DNA of 64,000 bases from Brumimicrobium sp033722555 (GTDB lineage Bacteria; Bacteroidota; Bacteroidia; Flavobacteriales_D; Crocinitomicaceae), in assembly GCA_033722555.1 (NCBI GenBank), contig JAWVYS010000011.1, positions 1 through 64,000 on the forward strand, given 5' to 3'. The translations under genes and the position numbers were made by a program. The notes below the pieces were generated by a model. That model searched no databases and was not told where the DNA came from. It saw only the letters and a list, made by a program, of their open reading frames with translations. Positions 45,019-53,234 of the stretch are shown here, piece after piece; positions within the stretch are counted from its first letter, which is position 1; each line of letters starts with the position of its first letter.

Positions 45019-45945
45019 TTGGAGAAAGGTAAAATTCTGAAATCGACCGGCAAATGGTATGATGTTGAGCTACAGAATGGTGAAGTCATCTCGTGTACAA
45101 TTCGCGGAAAAATCAGGCTCAATAATATCAAATCAACCAACCCTGTGGCGGTGGGTGATGAAGTCATGATAGAACGAGAGGATGAACGCCAGGGAATTGT
45201 GAAGGAAATCTGTCCTCGCCGAAACTTCATTGTTCGTAAATCCGTCAACCTTTCCAAACAATCACATATACTTGCCGCGAACATAGACCGGGCCTATTTA
45301 CTTGTTACCCTCGTGGCCCCGGAAACGCATTTAACCTTTATCGACCGCTTTCTTGTTGCAGCCGAATCTTATCGTATTCCGGTAACTCTGCTGTTTAATA
45401 AAATTGACCTCTATTTTGAAGAACATCTTCCGGTAGTGGATAATGTAATCGCTATTTATGAAAAAATAGGCTATCCCTGTTATAAGATTTCTGCCAAAAA
45501 CAGAGAAAACACTGAATTTCTGAAAGAAGAGATCAAGGATAAACAGGTGATGATAGCCGGCCACAGCGGAACGGGAAAAAGCACCCTGATCAACGCACTG
45601 GACGACACGCTGAATCTAAAGACAGCCCAAATATCCATGCATCACCTGCAGGGTCAGCATACCACCACTTTCGCAGAAATGCATGCACTGAAAAGCGGAG
45701 GACATATAATAGATACTCCCGGGATCAAAGCTTTCGGAGTGGTGGAACTGGAAAAAAGTGTGATGAGCCATTATTTTCCTGAAATGAGAAAAATGCTCAA
45801 TGATTGTAAATATCACAATTGCCAGCACATGAATGAACCTCAATGCGCCGTCAAGGAAGCTGTAGAAGCCGGAGAAATAGCCGAATCGAGATACAAAACC
45901 TATCTTGGACTGATGACTGAAGACCAAACACAAACATACAGATAG
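45019..45945 (+). CDS. rsgA: Ribosome small subunit-dependent GTPase A
   Basis: RsgA is a late 30S assembly GTPase. The 308-residue protein starts at TTG 45019, giving MEKGKILKSTGKWYDVEL, the normal start of the N-terminal OB fold; there is no in-frame ATG. The circularly permuted GTPase order is visible: G4 in LLFNKIDLY, then G5 (KISAKNRENT), G1 in IAGHSGTGKSTLINAL and G3 in DTPGIKAFG. The C-terminal zinc site is CKYHNCQHMNEPQC. It is followed by dtd after 6 bases. Confidence 0.97.
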   Translation: MEKGKILKSTGKWYDVELQNGEVISCTIRGKIRLNNIKSTNPVAVGDEVMIEREDERQGIVKEICPRRNFIVRKSVNLSKQSHILAANIDRAYLLVTLVAPETHLTFIDRFLVAAESYRIPVTLLFNKIDLYFEEHLPVVDNVIAIYEKIGYPCYKISAKNRENTEFLKEEIKDKQVMIAGHSGTGKSTLINALDDTLNLKTAQISMHHLQGQHTTTFAEMHALKSGGHIIDTPGIKAFGVVELEKSVMSHYFPEMRKMLNDCKYHNCQHMNEPQCAVKEAVEAGEIAESRYKTYLGLMTEDQTQTYR

Positions 45946-45951
45946 TTCTTT

Positions 45952-46404
45952 ATGCGAATAGTATTACAAAGAGTTAAAAAAGCCCAGGTTAGCGTCGGTG
46001 ATGAGATGGTCGGAGAGATCGAAAAAGGACTTTTATTATTCGTCGGAATAGAAGAAGAAGATAACACCGAAGACATCGAATGGCTTTGTAAAAAACTGAG
46101 TGGATTGCGCATATTTTCGGATGAAGAAGGAAAGATGAACCATTCCATCCAGGACATTAATGGCAGTTTTCTTGCTGTCTCTCAGTTCACTTTACACGCA
46201 AAAACCAAGAAGGGAAACAGACCCAGTTTCATAAGGGCGGCATCACCTGAAATTGCAATACCGCTTTACGACAAATTTGTTACGACACTCGCAGCTTTTT
46301 CGGGATGTCGAGTAGAAACAGGTAAATTTGGAGAAGACATGCAGGTTGAACTCTTAAACGACGGACCTGTTACCATTATCATTGATACAAAAAACAAGGA
46401 ATAA
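45952..46404 (+). CDS. dtd: D-aminoacyl-tRNA deacylase
   Basis: DTD removes D-amino acids mischarged onto tRNA. The 150-residue protein begins MRIVLQRVKKAQVSV, carries the active-site block AVSQFTLHAKTKKGNRPSF, and the Gly-cis-Pro motif in LNDGPVTIIIDT. The full expected length is present. It overlaps the following MazG-like gene by one base (TAATG), and is in one operon with rsgA. Confidence 0.97.
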   Translation: MRIVLQRVKKAQVSVGDEMVGEIEKGLLLFVGIEEEDNTEDIEWLCKKLSGLRIFSDEEGKMNHSIQDINGSFLAVSQFTLHAKTKKGNRPSFIRAASPEIAIPLYDKFVTTLAAFSGCRVETGKFGEDMQVELLNDGPVTIIIDTKNKE

Positions 46405-46730
46405 TGACTATAAAGGAATTACAGAACAGAACGGATGGCTGGATAAAGGAACACGGAGTTCGTTATTTCGATGAACTCACCAATACTGCCATTCTCATGG
46501 AGGAAGTGGGCGAAGTAGCCCGGATCATGGCTAGGCGTTATGGTGAACAAAGCGAAAAAATCACGGATAAAAATATGGATCTTGGCGATGAGTTGGCTGA
46601 TATCCTTTTCGTTGTCAGCTGCATTGCCAATCAAACGGGAATAAACCTGGAAGAATCCCTCAAAAAGAACTTTGACAAAAAGACTCACCGCGATTCTCTG
46701 AGACACAAGGAAAACAAGAAACTGAAATAA
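46404..46730 (+). CDS. MazG-like nucleotide pyrophosphohydrolase
   Basis: The 108-residue all-alpha NTP pyrophosphohydrolase has the metal-binding pattern ExxE...ExxD: LMEEVGEVARIMARRYGEQ (about residues 31-49) and DLGDELADILFVVSCIANQ (about 63-81). Small stand-alone members are thought to clean non-canonical nucleotides. It follows dtd with a one-base overlap, so rsgA-dtd-mazG-like form a quality-control type operon, and the PQQ gene 13 bases on may belong too. Confidence 0.93.
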   Translation: MTIKELQNRTDGWIKEHGVRYFDELTNTAILMEEVGEVARIMARRYGEQSEKITDKNMDLGDELADILFVVSCIANQTGINLEESLKKNFDKKTHRDSLRHKENKKLK

Positions 46731-46743
46731 GCGTAGAAAAGAA

Positions 46744-47805
46744 ATGAATTACTTCGAGAAAACTCCTTGTAAGGGCAAAATAAAAAAAACATTCGCTGTT
46801 CCTGAAGTTACCGGTGATGGTCCGATAAACGTTCACGGGAATTATTTTGTGTATTCCCACTGGTCCAAAAAAGGGGTACAAACCGATCAGGGGCCGGCGC
46901 TCATATCTCGCGAGGGTGAAGTGATATGGAAAACGGTACTTCCCTCAAAAGACCTGTATAATTCGTTGCGCTCACTTCCTTTATTACACAATGATGTCAT
47001 TTACTGCATCACTGCCGGATATATCCTTGCAATTGGACCGGATAAAGGAAACATTCTTTGGGAATGCAAAATTTCAGGGCTACAATATTATTCTTCCCCG
47101 GTGGCATGGAAAGATTATGTCATTATTAATCCGGAAAAGGAGATTTTGATCCTCGATGCACATACGGGTAAAACGATTAAAAAAATTTCTATATCTACGT
47201 TTGGTAATTTATTCATTGACGAAAACATTCTATACTTTCGAAAAGAAAATGAAGTCGGAGGAATAGATCTCAGCGACCTCTCTGAAATCATTCATATCCC
47301 CTGTGCACCTCTTATACCCAATGATAATCGCTCCAATGTCGCTGTTCAGGGAAATCATATTATTTTCGGAACGAGAAACCTTTTCGGCGTTCCATGTATA
47401 ACAAGTTTCAGTAAGGATCAGAGAAAATTTCAGTGGTCATGCATGTCGGATATTGGTTTGGTCGTACTGGCTTCTTCACCTGACTTTATCGTTTGTTCAA
47501 ACGGTAAAGATTCAGTTTCCTGTATAAACTTACAAAATGGAATTTGCGTCTGGACATGGAATTCGTATGAATCTCTTTCTGCCTCGATCGGAAGTGCAGT
47601 AATTTGCAAAGATGTCATTTATGTCACCTATAATGATAATATGGGAGAACAATTGAAAGCATTTCAGCTGGATTCAGGTAAAATCCTTTGGACTATGGAG
47701 AATGTGCGCTGGACGAGTTATCCTCTCCCGGAAGATAGTGCGGTTATAATACAACACACTTTCAACGGAGGAAATAAACTGGTTAAATACAGTGAACAAG
47801 GTTGA
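46744..47805 (+). CDS. PQQ-like beta-propeller repeat protein, apparently cytoplasmic
   Basis: The 353-residue protein has repeated propeller strands of the PQQ type: LISREGEVIWKTVLPSK, AIGPDKGNILWECKISG, INLQNGICVWTWNSYE and FQLDSGKILWTMENV. No signal peptide or membrane anchor is evident, which is unusual, since most PQQ-like proteins here are secreted. No PQQ-dependent dehydrogenase motif was found, so it is a scaffold or binding propeller. It lies 13 bases after the MazG-like gene and is probably the last gene of that operon. Confidence 0.85.
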   Translation: MNYFEKTPCKGKIKKTFAVPEVTGDGPINVHGNYFVYSHWSKKGVQTDQGPALISREGEVIWKTVLPSKDLYNSLRSLPLLHNDVIYCITAGYILAIGPDKGNILWECKISGLQYYSSPVAWKDYVIINPEKEILILDAHTGKTIKKISISTFGNLFIDENILYFRKENEVGGIDLSDLSEIIHIPCAPLIPNDNRSNVAVQGNHIIFGTRNLFGVPCITSFSKDQRKFQWSCMSDIGLVVLASSPDFIVCSNGKDSVSCINLQNGICVWTWNSYESLSASIGSAVICKDVIYVTYNDNMGEQLKAFQLDSGKILWTMENVRWTSYPLPEDSAVIIQHTFNGGNKLVKYSEQG

Positions 47806-47877
47806 CAGATTTGAGTGAAAATCGACGGACAACCAGGAGATAAAACGTATTACCAATATTTTTCCTACATTTATTCT

Positions 47878-48099
47878 ATGAAACATATACTAATCTTAAT
47901 TCCGATAAGTCTTTTTCTTTTTTCCTGCGAAACTGAACAGGACAAATGCGCATGTTATGATGTTGCTCTTGAAGGAAAAGCCCCCTCAGAAGAATGTGCT
48001 GAACATGTTAAAGGGTTGACCGAAGAAGAACTGAAAGAAAAATCAAACGAATGTTTCGGCGAGACGGTGGAAGATCTTTCGGGAGCGGGAGGATTATAG
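47878..48099 (+). CDS. Small lipoprotein, unknown function
   Basis: I take the ATG at 47878 (MKHILILIPISLFLFSC, 73 residues); the frame extends upstream to a GTG at 47815 without a credible N-terminus. LFLFSC is a lipobox, with Cys at 17 the lipidated residue. The mature part is acidic with several Cys (DKCACYDVALEG, EECAEHVKGL, NECFGET), giving six Cys in total. I recognise no family. It may be a surface or periplasmic lipoprotein. Confidence 0.75.
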   Translation: MKHILILIPISLFLFSCETEQDKCACYDVALEGKAPSEECAEHVKGLTEEELKEKSNECFGETVEDLSGAGGL

Positions 48100-48255
48100 A
48101 TATTTCATGACTTTATATGTCTGACAGGATCGCATAAAAATGAGCCTGTTTAAGCGCATTCTTTCATTTTCGATAATGTTTAGACAGCTCTTTATACATT
48201 CAAGCTCATCGTTTCAGTTAAATACTAGTAAATTCCTGTTGGAGATACATACATT

Positions 48256-48553
48256 GACCGAAACCACGAACAAAATCGCATCATAACATCCACAAATTGA
48301 CCTTTCCCATGCACGATTCGATCTTTCCCGGGCATGATATCGTGTTTACAACGCATGATTCGATGTTTCCCACGAACGAAATCGAGGTTGCACATGCATG
48401 AATTGATGTTTCCCACGCGTGATTTCGTGTTTCCCACGAACAAATTGACGTTGAACATGCATGAATTGACGTTTCCAACTCACGATATCGCCTTGACACA
48501 TGTCTAAATTGTTGCTTCCAACATGCAACTTGATGTTGAATATGCGCCACATC
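48256..48553. repeat. Degenerate 21-bp tandem repeat array 2
   Basis: About 14 contiguous degenerate units, nearly all 21 or 22 bp, with a common core like GATGTTTCCCACG then (A)CATGAATT. Good examples are at 48361, 48402, 48424 and 48445. There is no unique spacer between units, so this is not a CRISPR array. On the minus strand two frames translate to seven-residue repeats (for example ETSIHAC, ETRNHAW, GKHRIMR). The flanking 48100-48255 and 48554-48677 hold no gene I can support. Confidence 0.85.
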
Positions 48554-48677
48554 GTTAAGGAATTTACTTAGAATGCTTGTTCTATGACGTTCACCTTAAT
48601 TACTTTCGTGATAATTTCCTGATGTATTCTGTAATCGTATGCCCCAATACCTTAAGACTTCTTTCCGAGGTAAGGAA

Positions 48678-51644
48678 TCACCTCTTCAGCCATTTCAATT
48701 CAAATACACCCTGATCATTCCTTACCTGAACAGTATAATTGCCGGCAGAAAAATCTGTAACATCAATGGATTGGAAATCCTGGTCATTTCCTTTTATTCG
48801 TTGAATCTCTCTTCCCTGCTGATCAAAAACAATTAATTCACGGATAGGGAAATGACTGCTAATATTTATAAAACCTGAAGCTGGATTTGGATATACGACC
48901 GGAACATATAATTGATTTTCCTTCAAACCTGCAGTCGATAGAAGTCTGAAACCATCCGAACTTACGCTGTCTGAGAGTAAAGCCCCGTTAACAGCCATCA
49001 GACTGAAATAATACCATTCATTTATTATGAAATCCTGAGAAGTTACCATCACATCTGTTAAAATACCCACAGAAGTCCAATTCGCAATGTCGGTGCCAAA
49101 AGGAGTCGTTCCTACTGCATACAGGTATTCGCTGATTCCGGAGTGATCATCATTGCCATCCCAGTTGGCCGGAGCCTGAAGCACGTTTGTGACATAAACC
49201 GTATCCTGATCGGAAGCGCTTCCATCATTAAGATAGTTTATGTTGGGCACGGTCCAGTCGATATCAATCAGTTGCTCGTCAATGGTCGATAAGTTATTGG
49301 CATTATCCCGAACCAGAGAACGGACCTTTCCGGAAGAAGTTGAAGGATCCGGATTCTGGTACTGGATATCGTCGGTTGGGTTCGGACCCACCTGAACAGT
49401 CACCGACGGATACCGCGAACGATACACAGCGAATGAATCCACATCATAGGTAGCATTTCCTGAACGGAAAGAAATAAAGTCCCCCGTTGGATAAGGAGCA
49501 CTGTCTTGCCAGGTAGCGGCAAGCACGTCATCAATATAAACCCAAACCTCTCCGCTGATTCTGTCATAGATAAGTTTGAAATCATACCAGGTATTCGGAG
49601 AAAAATTAAACATTTCATTGATCACAGGGCTGCCGAAATTATCATTCTGAACTTTGTAAAACTGGATCAGGTTATCATCCAGTCGAAACCAGACAAAATA
49701 GGAATTCCCGCGATTGGTAAGCGATGGATCATCACAGAATATATGCAGTCCAGCGCGTCGGTTTGTACCAGCACCCGAAAGTCTTCCTTTCCAGTGATAT
49801 ACATGCTGATTGGAAAGACTTTGGTTGAGTGCAGCGTAGATATTGGTATTTCCGGATGCTTCGTCGGACTGCTGGAGAAAGCCGTTTTCATTCCAGTTTC
49901 CGTTAACCACCGTCCAATCCGAATGTATGGTTGTAGCTTCAAAATCGTCGTTGAAAAAGCCTCGTTGTGCATTCGCTCTCCATTCATTGCCATCGAAATG
50001 ACCGGCATGGTAATAGGCTTTACTCAAACCGCTACCGTTCACGTCGTCAAGATCGTTAAAACTCACCTGAAAGTCGTCGGTTTGCCAGCCCAATGCCGGA
50101 TTTACAACCGTTGTTGGAGGAATCAGGTCGGTGATACAGGTATAGTTTGCCCTGAAACCGGAACCTACCGTCAATCCATCGGAAACAAACCGAAAGGTTA
50201 GTTCACCGGTAGATGAAGTAAATGAAGGAGGTAGACTCGTTCCTGAAAAAGGACTTCCGGGAATTTGAGGAGCGGTCTGATCGGCTCCATCATAAATGTA
50301 TAAGTAATCATAATTGGCTTCAACATCAAATTCCGTGAAATTTACGTCAATCGCGACGGCATTTTCAGGAGCAAGAGTAAAAACATAATCTTCGTTGTTG
50401 TAGTAGTTCTTGAACGGCCCACCGCCGATATCATAGATTTCACCCGTACAACTCTCTATCCGACAATCGGTAAAATGATTTTGTATCTCATTCCATAGCT
50501 GGACATAACCGTCATCATAACCAAGTGCCCAGATTCCCATCCCGGCAAGACCTCTTTTGTTGATAAAATCCATGCGTTCACCGAGTTCTTGTTCCTCCGA
50601 AATAAAACACTGATATGGATTGCCGGCGTCGTAAAAATTATAATAGACAGACCTGCTCTCAGGCTCGAAATTACGGTTGGCCAGGGCATAATCTCCGCTC
50701 GCATTATTCTTAACCACTCTGTAGGTGACTGAACTTCCATTTGCAAGTGTAGTGGCAGGGAGTGTATGACTGCTCACATGCCATTCACGTCCATAATAAG
50801 GGAGTCCGAGTATAAGTTTATTTTCCGGAACACCTTCATTCAGGTAATACGTGGTTGATTTGGAAAGCGTATAATTGTACGTACTCTGGAAATGAAACAA
50901 TGGATCATTGGGTCCGGCGGTAGAACTTCCTGTCCAGTAATAATCATAACCCATTATACAAAAAAGATCAACGTATGGAACCAGCGCCGGAATATCATAG
51001 AAACCGCTCCAGTCAACAGCGTGCATTGCGATGCTCACCTGAGAACCCGGAATTGCAGCATGCATCTGATTACAAAGATCAATCATAAAACTTGTATAAT
51101 CAGCAGACACAGAAGACGGCATGCTCTCAAAATCTATATTAACGCCGTGAGCATTCCTGTTCTGAACCAGGGTTATCAGGTTACTGATTAATGTTTGACG
51201 GGAAGTTGCGTTACTAAGGAAGGTGGCGTGATCACTGAATAGCGTTACACATAGATTTACCCTCACCCCGTTGCTTAAAGCATCTGTTACAGCCTGGGCC
51301 GTCGCAAAACCATGTGTTGTATAAGCATTACCTGTGTTTGGGTTGACCTCATACGAAAAATATGACATATCGGAGAGCAAATCCCAGTTGTAATTTACCT
51401 GAAGACCGTTGCTCCAGTATGGATGCCAACCGAAGACGTATTTCTCGAGCTGACAATTATTCTTTTCTTGTCCAGCAACCGTAGCGGGGTTATTATTCTG
51501 TTCATAATATTCGGCTGAATATCCTGCATGCTTAAATGCTTCTGATTCTTCCTGATGAATTCCCTTAGGCACAGCAATCTCCTGCGCCAGGATTGAAGAA
51601 GAAAATACAAAAGCGATAAATGCAGCAGTGAAGTAGAATTTCAT
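48678..51644 (-). CDS. Secreted GH18-like glycoside hydrolase with CUB and lectin-like domains and T9SS domain
   Basis: The 988-residue extracellular protein has a signal peptide (MKFYFTAAFIAFVFSSSILAQ). The GH18 barrel (about 65-400) has VFGWHPYWSNG, the active-site strand HGVNIDFESM with Asp about 171 and the proton donor Glu about 173, and FCIMGYDYYWTG. The first Asp of the DxxDxDxE pattern is replaced, as in the YaaH-like branch. Then come a CUB domain (about 420-520, YDYLYIYDGAD), a concanavalin-like domain (about 570-710, WYDFKLIYDRISGEVWVYID), Ig-like parts and a T9SS domain (VVYPNPASGFINISS). Chitin or peptidoglycan-related glycans are likely targets. Confidence 0.92.
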   Translation of the reverse strand: MKFYFTAAFIAFVFSSSILAQEIAVPKGIHQEESEAFKHAGYSAEYYEQNNNPATVAGQEKNNCQLEKYVFGWHPYWSNGLQVNYNWDLLSDMSYFSYEVNPNTGNAYTTHGFATAQAVTDALSNGVRVNLCVTLFSDHATFLSNATSRQTLISNLITLVQNRNAHGVNIDFESMPSSVSADYTSFMIDLCNQMHAAIPGSQVSIAMHAVDWSGFYDIPALVPYVDLFCIMGYDYYWTGSSTAGPNDPLFHFQSTYNYTLSKSTTYYLNEGVPENKLILGLPYYGREWHVSSHTLPATTLANGSSVTYRVVKNNASGDYALANRNFEPESRSVYYNFYDAGNPYQCFISEEQELGERMDFINKRGLAGMGIWALGYDDGYVQLWNEIQNHFTDCRIESCTGEIYDIGGGPFKNYYNNEDYVFTLAPENAVAIDVNFTEFDVEANYDYLYIYDGADQTAPQIPGSPFSGTSLPPSFTSSTGELTFRFVSDGLTVGSGFRANYTCITDLIPPTTVVNPALGWQTDDFQVSFNDLDDVNGSGLSKAYYHAGHFDGNEWRANAQRGFFNDDFEATTIHSDWTVVNGNWNENGFLQQSDEASGNTNIYAALNQSLSNQHVYHWKGRLSGAGTNRRAGLHIFCDDPSLTNRGNSYFVWFRLDDNLIQFYKVQNDNFGSPVINEMFNFSPNTWYDFKLIYDRISGEVWVYIDDVLAATWQDSAPYPTGDFISFRSGNATYDVDSFAVYRSRYPSVTVQVGPNPTDDIQYQNPDPSTSSGKVRSLVRDNANNLSTIDEQLIDIDWTVPNINYLNDGSASDQDTVYVTNVLQAPANWDGNDDHSGISEYLYAVGTTPFGTDIANWTSVGILTDVMVTSQDFIINEWYYFSLMAVNGALLSDSVSSDGFRLLSTAGLKENQLYVPVVYPNPASGFINISSHFPIRELIVFDQQGREIQRIKGNDQDFQSIDVTDFSAGNYTVQVRNDQGVFELKWLKR

Positions 51645-51657
51645 GAGGTATTTTTTT

Positions 51658-51665
51658 CAAAGATA
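51658..51665 (-). promoter_or_regulatory. -7 promoter element for the GH18 gene
   Basis: CAAAGATA on the plus strand is TATCTTTG on the minus strand, 14 bases upstream of the ATG at 51644. Confidence 0.65.
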
Positions 51666-51764
51666 AGGAAGTTCATTGAGTTTAAAAATCATTCCCCTTA
51701 AGCGTCCATCCGTTTGGTTAAGTAAACTGCAGACCAATTAAAATACACTGATGAAATTTCAAAT

Positions 51765-51798
51765 AAAAAAGGCGAAGTGCAGAGACTTCGCCTTTTTT
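51765..51798 (-). terminator. Terminator of dps
   Basis: GGCGAAGT / ACTTCGCC stem with a 6-base loop and T6 (A6 on the other side), 26 bases beyond the dps stop codon on the minus strand. Confidence 0.9.
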
Positions 51799-51823
51799 AT
51801 CAAGCTTTATTTAATGATTGTCC

Positions 51824-52306
51824 TTATTTGGAGAATGCTGTAAGCATCCAGTGTCTTTTTTCCGTTCTTACCATATAACCGGTAATCATGTCATCGGTTG
51901 CAATATCTCCGATTTCTCGAGCAGCTTCAACGGTTGCCACCATGAATCCCAGCACAGTTTCGAAATCACTCAGTACCTCCTTCACCATTTCCTCGGCATT
52001 CAGATCCGTTCCTGTTTCTTCAATTTCCGAAACTTCCAGGTACTTTCTAAGCGTACTGTGGGGTGTTTTTCCGAAAGTTCTTATTCGCTCTGCGATCTCG
52101 TCAATTTCTAGTTTTACCGCGTCGTATTCCTGTTCAAAAAATTCATGCAGGTCGAAAAAATCGGCACCAACGACATTCCAGTGGTAATTTCTCAACTTCT
52201 GGTAATGCACGTGCAGGTTTGCTAATAAAATATTCAGGTTTTCAACTACTTCCTGTGTTTCTTCTGCGTTAAAACCTAATTTTCTGTGTGTTTTCATCTT
52301 TTCCAT
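51824..52306 (-). CDS. dps: Dps-family ferritin-like DNA-binding protein
   Basis: Dps forms a 12-subunit shell that oxidises iron and protects DNA in starvation or stress. I take the ATG at 52306 (MEKMKTHRKLGF, 160 residues); the frame extends to 52372 with no sign of a real N-terminus. The four-helix core has NLHVHYQKLRNYHWNVVG (first ferroxidase His), FFDLHEFFEQEYD with Asp and Glu ligands, and ERIRTFGKTP. The tail TEKRHWMLTAFSK is short and basic. It is divergent from the sigma factor gene across a 300-bp gap. Confidence 0.95.
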   Translation of the reverse strand: MEKMKTHRKLGFNAEETQEVVENLNILLANLHVHYQKLRNYHWNVVGADFFDLHEFFEQEYDAVKLEIDEIAERIRTFGKTPHSTLRKYLEVSEIEETGTDLNAEEMVKEVLSDFETVLGFMVATVEAAREIGDIATDDMITGYMVRTEKRHWMLTAFSK

Positions 52307-52516
52307 TTTGTTTGTTTTTTCGTTTTTAAAATTTAAATCTGTAATAACCGTAATAAATGTGCTATGAGTCAATTCTTCAAAGCCTTATTAAGATACAAAT
52401 AATTCTTTAAAAACTTTGACTTTTCATACACTTCATTTGCTTTTTGTATCTAATTTAGAAACAATAAAAATCACGAAATGTTCTAATATCACTAGAAAGC
52501 AGTAGAAACCCTCTGA

Positions 52517-52586
52517 TTATCACCCTCTGAAGAAGCATTGCCGGTGATAAGCTGAAGGAAGGCCCGATATTCGGCAGTTTTTTTTT
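52517..52586 (+). promoter_or_regulatory. Possible structured leader with pseudoknot and T9 run, before the sigma factor gene
   Basis: TTATCACC (52517-52524) pairs perfectly with GGTGATAA (52543-52550). TGCCG (52539-52543), largely in that hairpin's loop, can pair with CGGCA (52572-52576), just before nine T (52578-52586). The two stems together are H-type pseudoknot-like, or alternate forms of an attenuator. CCGA/TCGG (52564-52574) is a third, small stem. I recognise no named riboswitch class. Confidence 0.4.
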
Positions 52587-52643
52587 AAGGCTGAATTTAT
52601 TTCGGTATTTTTTTTGATCGGTTTTTATGGAATTTACCAATTA

Positions 52644-53234
52644 ATGCATCACAACAAAAGGATGACCGGAAAACGAAAGAAATATGCTACAATGAACGAC
52701 AATGAGCTCGTCGCATGCTATCGAAATAGTCCGGGAAATGAAATAATCGCAGAAATTTATCGCCGTTTTGGTCATCTCATGATGGGTACTTGTTTAAAAT
52801 ACCTACAAAACCGTGAACTTTCAGAGGATACAGTGATGGAAATATTTGAATCCCTGCCACGAAAACTGCAGGAACATAACATCAGTCATTTTAAGTCATG
52901 GCTTTACATGGTCACAAAAAATGAATGTCTCATGAAATTAAGAAAGAAAAGGAAGGATCACCTGGATATCAAAGAAGAAATTCTGGAGAAATCCTACGAT
53001 GATAATGAGGCTGAACTAACTGAGAAAAAACTGAATGAACTTGAAGAGGCTATTGCCGATCTGAAAGATGAACAGCAAAGGGCAATTGAATTATTTTATA
53101 TGGAACAGCTATCCTACCAGGAAGTAAGCGAAAGTATGCAAATACCTTTGAAAAAGGTTAAAAGCGCCATTCAGAACGGAAAACGAAACTTGAAACTGAA
53201 ACTAGAGAACAATGATCATTTTAAATCTGCTTAA
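52644..53234 (+). CDS. RNA polymerase sigma-70 family factor (ECF-like)
   Basis: The protein is 196 residues from the first ATG (52644); a TTG at 52614 and an ATG at 52692 (MNDNELVACYRN) are also possible. The last gives the usual ECF length and I cannot decide between them. Region 2 is LVACYRNSPGNEIIAEIYRRFG and SHFKSWLYMVTKNECLMKLRKK. Region 4 is ELEEAIADLKDEQQRAIELFY with the helix-turn-helix YQEVSESMQIPLKKVKSAI. The end overlaps the next gene by 23 bases, coupling it to a membrane partner. Confidence 0.88.
   Translation: MHHNKRMTGKRKKYATMNDNELVACYRNSPGNEIIAEIYRRFGHLMMGTCLKYLQNRELSEDTVMEIFESLPRKLQEHNISHFKSWLYMVTKNECLMKLRKKRKDHLDIKEEILEKSYDDNEAELTEKKLNELEEAIADLKDEQQRAIELFYMEQLSYQEVSESMQIPLKKVKSAIQNGKRNLKLKLENNDHFKSA

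Noticed and set aside
48225..48552. Three minus-strand open frames of 68-89 codons over array 2, with Cys/His-rich heptads
   Set aside because: They exist because the unit is close to 21 bp; frames overlap each other, none has a credible start region, and 22-bp units break them. Listed as a repeat.
48256..48553. CRISPR array
   Set aside because: Units are contiguous and degenerate with no spacers between conserved repeats, and no cas gene is in the window. The same holds for 15448-15655.
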